From the NCBI RefSeq assembly GCF_027497995.1, contig NZ_JAODBT010000004.1:286166-350165 (forward strand): DNA of 64,000 nucleotides, written 5' to 3'. The translations under genes and the position numbers were made by a program. This document shows, one piece after another, positions 60,686-64,000 of this stretch. How positions within the stretch are numbered: the first letter of the stretch is position 1; every line of letters begins with the position of its first letter. The DNA comes from Stenotrophomonas sp. Iso1 (GTDB lineage: Bacteria; Pseudomonadota; Gammaproteobacteria; Xanthomonadales; Xanthomonadaceae). The notes below the pieces were generated by a model. That model was not told where the DNA came from and made no database searches. It saw nothing but the letters and a program-made list of their open reading frames with translations.

Positions 60686-62302
60686 ATGACCCAGCCCACC
60701 AACCCGCATCGCCGTGATTTCCTCCGCCAAAGCAGCCTGCTCTCGCTCGGCGCAGGCTTGGCTGCTCATGCGACGGCCAGCTGGGCCAACCCGGCAATAC
60801 ACCACAGCACCAGCCCCATCGTCCGCGTACGCAGCGGCCGCCTCGGCGGCCAGACGGAAGGCAGCATCCATGTCTTTCGCGGCATTCCCTACGGCGCCGA
60901 CACCTCAACCCGTCGCTTTCAACATGCGCTACCGGAACTGCCTTGGCGCGGTATCCGCGATGCACTCACCTACGGCCCGGCCGCCCCGCAAACTGGCGGC
61001 GAAGCTCCGGGTAGCGAAGACTGCCTCCGCCTCAATGTCTGGACACCGGCGCTACGCGACGGCGGCAAGCGGCCGGTCCTGTTCTATATCCACGGCGGCG
61101 CCTACAACAACGGTTCGGGCAGCGACCCGCTGTATGACGGCGGCAATCTATGCCGTCGCGGCGACGTTGTGGTCATCACCGTCAACCACCGTCTCAACCT
61201 GTTTGGTTATCTGTATCTGGCACAACTCGGCAGCGGTGCTTTGGCTGACTCCGGCAATGTCGGACAACTCGATCTGATCCAGGCGTTGCAATGGGTGCGC
61301 CAGCACGCGGCCGAATTCGGTGGCGATGCCGACAACATCACCGTGTTTGGCCAATCCGGCGGGGGGGCCAAAATCGCCACGCTGATGGCCATGCCGGCGG
61401 CAAAGGGCCTGTTCCATCGTGCCTGGACCATGAGCGGCCAGCAGGTCACCGCCGCCGGCCCGCGTGCTGCCACCCAGCGCGCCCAACTCGTGCTCGATCA
61501 CTTCACGCTCATCGATGCCGATGCCTTGCGTTCGCTATCGATGGAAAAGCTGCTGGAAGCGGTGAAGGTGCGGGATCCTTCGCGCATCGAGAGCAGCGGC
61601 CTGTATGTCGGCCCGGTGCTGGACGCCCGTAATCTGCCGGTGCATCCATTTTGGCCACAGGCGCCTGCGCAATCAGCCAACATCCCGCTGGTCATCGGCA
61701 ACACCCACGACGAAACCCGTGCCTTCCTCGGCAACGACCCCCAAAACCATGCACTGAGCTGGGACGACCTGCCGGCCAAGCTCGAAGCCCAGCAGTACAC
61801 CGATCTGCTGCCATCGGTGGTCATTGCCGAATACCGTCGGCTGTACCCGCATTACACGCCGTCGGAGATCTTCTTCGCCGCTACCACCGCCGGCCGTTCC
61901 TGGCGCGGCGCCGTCGAAGAGCTCGAAGCCCGCTCGCGCCAGGGCGCGCCCACCTGGGCCTATCAACTCGACTGGTACGACCGCAGCGGCGACGCCGCCA
62001 CGCTGCGCGCTTTCCACACCCTCGACATCCCACTGGTCTTTCACAACCTACAACAACCCGGTTCCCGAACCGGCAGCAGTGCCGAGGCACAGCGCGTTGC
62101 CGCTGCCATGAGCGATGCCTTGCTCGCGTTCGCCCGCCAAGGCGATCCCAACCACGCCGGCTTGCCACGCTGGGACCAATACACACTGGATCGTCGGCAA
62201 ACGCTGCAGTTCAACGCAGAAAGCCACCAAAGCGACGACCCACGTGGTGGCGAACGACAGCTCTATCAACAGGCGCCTTTCATTCAGCGGGGTACCTTCT
62301 GA
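60686..62302 (+). CDS. type-B carboxylesterase/lipase family protein, Tat-exported
   Basis: A 538-residue carboxylesterase. The start at 60686 gives a Tat signal (HRRDFLRQSSLLSLGAGLAAHATA). Family features are FRGIPYG, EDCLRLNVWTP, HGGAYNNGS (oxyanion hole, 136-138), nucleophile Ser224 in FGQSGGGAK, and a later Glu/Asp and His (HTLDIPLVFHN). Substrate is unknown; plant cell-wall phenolic or methyl esters are plausible in this context. It follows the alpha/beta hydrolase in the same orientation. Confidence 0.88.
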   Translation: MTQPTNPHRRDFLRQSSLLSLGAGLAAHATASWANPAIHHSTSPIVRVRSGRLGGQTEGSIHVFRGIPYGADTSTRRFQHALPELPWRGIRDALTYGPAAPQTGGEAPGSEDCLRLNVWTPALRDGGKRPVLFYIHGGAYNNGSGSDPLYDGGNLCRRGDVVVITVNHRLNLFGYLYLAQLGSGALADSGNVGQLDLIQALQWVRQHAAEFGGDADNITVFGQSGGGAKIATLMAMPAAKGLFHRAWTMSGQQVTAAGPRAATQRAQLVLDHFTLIDADALRSLSMEKLLEAVKVRDPSRIESSGLYVGPVLDARNLPVHPFWPQAPAQSANIPLVIGNTHDETRAFLGNDPQNHALSWDDLPAKLEAQQYTDLLPSVVIAEYRRLYPHYTPSEIFFAATTAGRSWRGAVEELEARSRQGAPTWAYQLDWYDRSGDAATLRAFHTLDIPLVFHNLQQPGSRTGSSAEAQRVAAAMSDALLAFARQGDPNHAGLPRWDQYTLDRRQTLQFNAESHQSDDPRGGERQLYQQAPFIQRGTF

Positions 62303-62592
62303 CCCAACATTCAGAGCACACGCCATTAAATTCGCCATACCACAAGCGGGATCAGAAGGCCGTTTGCGAGCCTTCGTTTCGCCCCGGCGGGCGCACGTGT
62401 GCCGTCTGCAGTGAGAGGGGGTTCGGCGATGGAAAGCCGATTCGGGTTCATTGAAAACGAGCGGAGCTCGCCCTGAAGTTCGCTGTTTCAAAGCAGCGCA
62501 CCTAAAACAGCAGCAAGCTGCGGCCTCAAGGATGCCGCCGGACAGTAATGGAGCCCAACAGAATCTTTACCGCCGTCACCTAGACTGCGGGC

Positions 62593-63186
62593 ATGAGCTT
62601 GAATCTTCACAACTACCCGGATTTTCCTGGCCGTCAGCATCTGCTCGATGGCATCGACACCGCCATGCAGGCCGCTGACACGAGCAGCACCGTCGCCCAG
62701 ATACAGAACGTCCTCCAACGCGCCATCAAAGATCCGCGTATCAGCCTGCCGCCGAGCGTGCACTCGCCGGTGAGCGATCACTACGCCCGCCGCGAGCTGT
62801 ACCGCAGCCCGCGCCATGGCTACAGCATCATCGCCATGACCTGGGGCCCATCGCAGGGCACACCGCTGCATGATCACGACGGCCTATGGTGCGTCGAAGG
62901 CATCTGGCGCGGCGACCTTGACATCACGCCTTATCAGCTCGTCGAGCGTGAGGACCAGCACTTCCGCTTCGCCCAGAAACCATGCCTGCACGGCTGCCGC
63001 GGCAGCGCCGGCAACCTGATTCCACCGGACGAATACCACACGCTGCGCAACATCCGCAGCGACGACATCGCGGTATCAGTACACGTCTACCAGCGCGCCA
63101 TGCAGCGCAGTCATGTTTTCGAACCGGTAGAAGGCAAGCCGCAGTGGTACCAACGTGAAACCCACTCGCTGCAGCTCGATTCCTGA
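62593..63186 (+). CDS. cysteine dioxygenase-like cupin protein
   Basis: A 197-residue cupin of the cysteine/thiol dioxygenase family. Iron ligands are His93 and His95 in PLHDHDGLWCVEG and His149 in PPDEYHTLRN. Cys100 follows in the position linked to the Tyr-Cys cofactor in related enzymes. It should oxidise a thiol such as cysteine or 3-mercaptopropionate with O2. It stands alone before the rRNA genes. Confidence 0.88.
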   Translation: MSLNLHNYPDFPGRQHLLDGIDTAMQAADTSSTVAQIQNVLQRAIKDPRISLPPSVHSPVSDHYARRELYRSPRHGYSIIAMTWGPSQGTPLHDHDGLWCVEGIWRGDLDITPYQLVEREDQHFRFAQKPCLHGCRGSAGNLIPPDEYHTLRNIRSDDIAVSVHVYQRAMQRSHVFEPVEGKPQWYQRETHSLQLDS

Positions 63187-63637
63187 CGGCAGCTGCCGCC
63201 CCTCATCGCCAAAGCAGTCGCCCCAGCGAGCTCACAACGCAAGCGAACTAACAGCCCCACTCGCTTCACACGATGGGAGGGGCGGTTTACGAATCCCCGA
63301 CGACCGAGCCATCGAGCGCCCCCGCCTGACGCAAGGACCGGTACAGAGCAGCGGGAAATACAAACCTCGCCACGGCGCTGAACACCCTGCTGCCCGATCG
63401 ATACCCCGGGATTCTGGCAGAGCGCGCAGCGGTGCTTGGCCAGCATTCGCTATTCGGCCCCTCATTCTCTTGAGGAACAGCAAAGTCGCTGTTCGGGAGT
63501 TTGTCAGTCATTCTCCCGCGCCTGCGCGCTTCGGCGCGGGGATTATCTCAAGGCTCCAATCGCGCCCTCACATCCACGCGCGGCAAACCCTCTCGGCAGC
63601 CCCAAGATCCATTTATCCTTTTCGACTTTCCAAAACG
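63187..63637. other. 451-bp region without a recognised gene
   Basis: Lies downstream of both the dioxygenase gene and the rRNA operon. Short frames here have Ser/Pro/Arg-rich, non-protein-like translations. I see no tRNA and no clear hairpin besides the 5S terminator at its right edge. Confidence 0.5.
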
Positions 63638-63668
63638 AAAACCCCCACTGCAGGGCAGCGGGGGTTTT
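63638..63668 (-). terminator. terminator of the distal 5S rRNA gene / rRNA operon
   Basis: On the minus strand AAAACCCCC and GGGGGTTTT pair, with an inner CTGC/GCAG stem, followed by CGTTTTGG. It directly follows the 3' end of the distal 5S gene and is a diverged version of the hairpin at 63884-63913. Confidence 0.88.
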
Positions 63669-63678
63669 GTAGTTAGAA

Positions 63679-63793
63679 CCTGGCGATGACCTACTCTCGC
63701 ATGGCTTAGGCCACACTACCATCGGCGCAGCTGCATTTCACTTCCGAGTTCGGGATGGGATCGGGTGGTTCCACAGCGCTAATTTCACCAGGA
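63679..63793 (-). rRNA. rrf: 5S ribosomal RNA, distal copy
   Basis: The minus strand carries a complete 5S rRNA of about 115 nt. Conserved parts are CCCGAACTCGGAAGTGAAA and CGCCGATGGTAGTGTGG, and both ends (CCTGGTGA at 5', CGCCAGG at 3') can pair as helix I. It is the last gene of an rRNA operon that runs leftward into the window. Confidence 0.95.
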
Positions 63794-63883
63794 AGACGGT
63801 AGGAGCAGCGCGTTGCGCCGGCTCAAATTCGGTTCCTTGCGGGACTACAGGGCCGAGCAAACTCGGGGTCCTGCATAAAAAGT

Positions 63884-63913
63884 AAAACCCCGCTGCGTTG
63901 GCAGCGGGGTTTT
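63884..63913 (-). terminator. hairpin between the two 5S genes
   Basis: Perfect 13-bp stem AAAACCCCGCTGC / GCAGCGGGGTTTT with a 4-nt loop, just after the proximal 5S gene. It has a T-run in both directions. It would be expected to reduce transcription of the distal 5S copy unless antitermination applies. Confidence 0.85.
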
Positions 63914-63923
63914 GGGTAAAGCC

Positions 63924-64000
63924 CCTGACGATGACCTACTCTCGCATGGCTTAGGCCACACTACCATCGGCGCAGCTACGTTTCACTTCCGAGTTCGGGA
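63924..64000 (-). rRNA. rrf: 5S ribosomal RNA, proximal copy (truncated by window end)
   Basis: The last 77 nt of a second 5S gene. It is nearly identical to the copy at 63679-63793 but differs near the 3' end (CGTCAGG for CGCCAGG) and in the segment AACGTAGC versus AATGCAGC. The 5' part lies outside the window, where the 23S gene is expected. Confidence 0.93.

Noticed and set aside
63879..63913. A small gene between the two 5S copies
   Set aside because: The interval is only 130 bp, contains the 5S terminator hairpin and has no frame with a ribosome site.
1..64000. CRISPR arrays, insertion sequences, prophage and tRNA genes
   Set aside because: No regularly spaced direct repeats, transposase, integrase or phage structural genes were seen, and no tRNA-like cloverleaf was recognised by eye.

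Overview
The window looks like chromosomal DNA from a GC-rich gammaproteobacterium of the Xanthomonadaceae, most likely Stenotrophomonas or a close relative. Supporting signs are the protein families present (opgD, phhA beside an Lrp-type regulator, many TonB-dependent receptors, DUF3348/DUF802/DUF2894), short REP-like palindromes of the TGCCGAGC-loop-GCTCGGCA kind between genes, and a 5S rRNA of about 115 nt. The genus call is inference. I see no phage, insertion sequence, CRISPR array or tRNA.

Layout. 1-7161: the distal part of a MoxR operon (DUF4159 end, MoxR ATPase, DUF58, BatA-like, DUF4175 with a His/Asp-rich insert, membrane protein), with most junctions overlapping. 7520-11643: a three-part secreted amidase and an M61 peptidase. 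11738-18522: an HxlR regulator facing an oxidoreductase, a LysR regulator facing a pirin, two isochorismatase-fold hydrolases and an AtoE-type transporter. 18687-31383: housekeeping and cell-envelope genes (GNAT, Rep, Tdk, a Sel1-like protein, OpgD, MutM, a desaturase/EF-hand operon, an ABC ATPase, a class A phosphatase, a GH18 chitinase). 31480-38532: a TonB receptor, a GYF-AIM24 protein, a membrane protein, a patatin lipoprotein, and the Lrp-phhA pair with two matching palindromes between them. 38670-43185: an iron-uptake cassette (PepSY, DUF3649, DUF3325, siderophore receptor) with a Fur-box-like site.

43376-47501: four tightly packed genes (DUF3348, MotA/ExbB-like DUF802 with a very long coiled tail, MotB/OmpA-like, DUF2894). 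Together they look like a dedicated ion-driven envelope motor with the same A/B subunit design as ZorAB of Zorya. This is the best candidate in the window for an under-described system.

47620-51180: a second pirin/LysR divergent pair, an outer-membrane barrel and a small secreted protein. 51207-62302: an inferred uronate/pectin-related region: SGNH esterase-cupin fusion, RpiB/LacAB-type isomerase, KduD, LacI regulator, TRAP transporter with a FAH-family hydratase, and two secreted esterases. A shared 13-mer, AAACCGGTGTCAT, lies upstream of kduD and in the hydratase/esterase divergent promoter, so the LacI protein probably controls both units. 62593-64000: a cysteine-dioxygenase-like protein, then the end of an rRNA operon on the minus strand with two tandem 5S genes, each with its own terminator.
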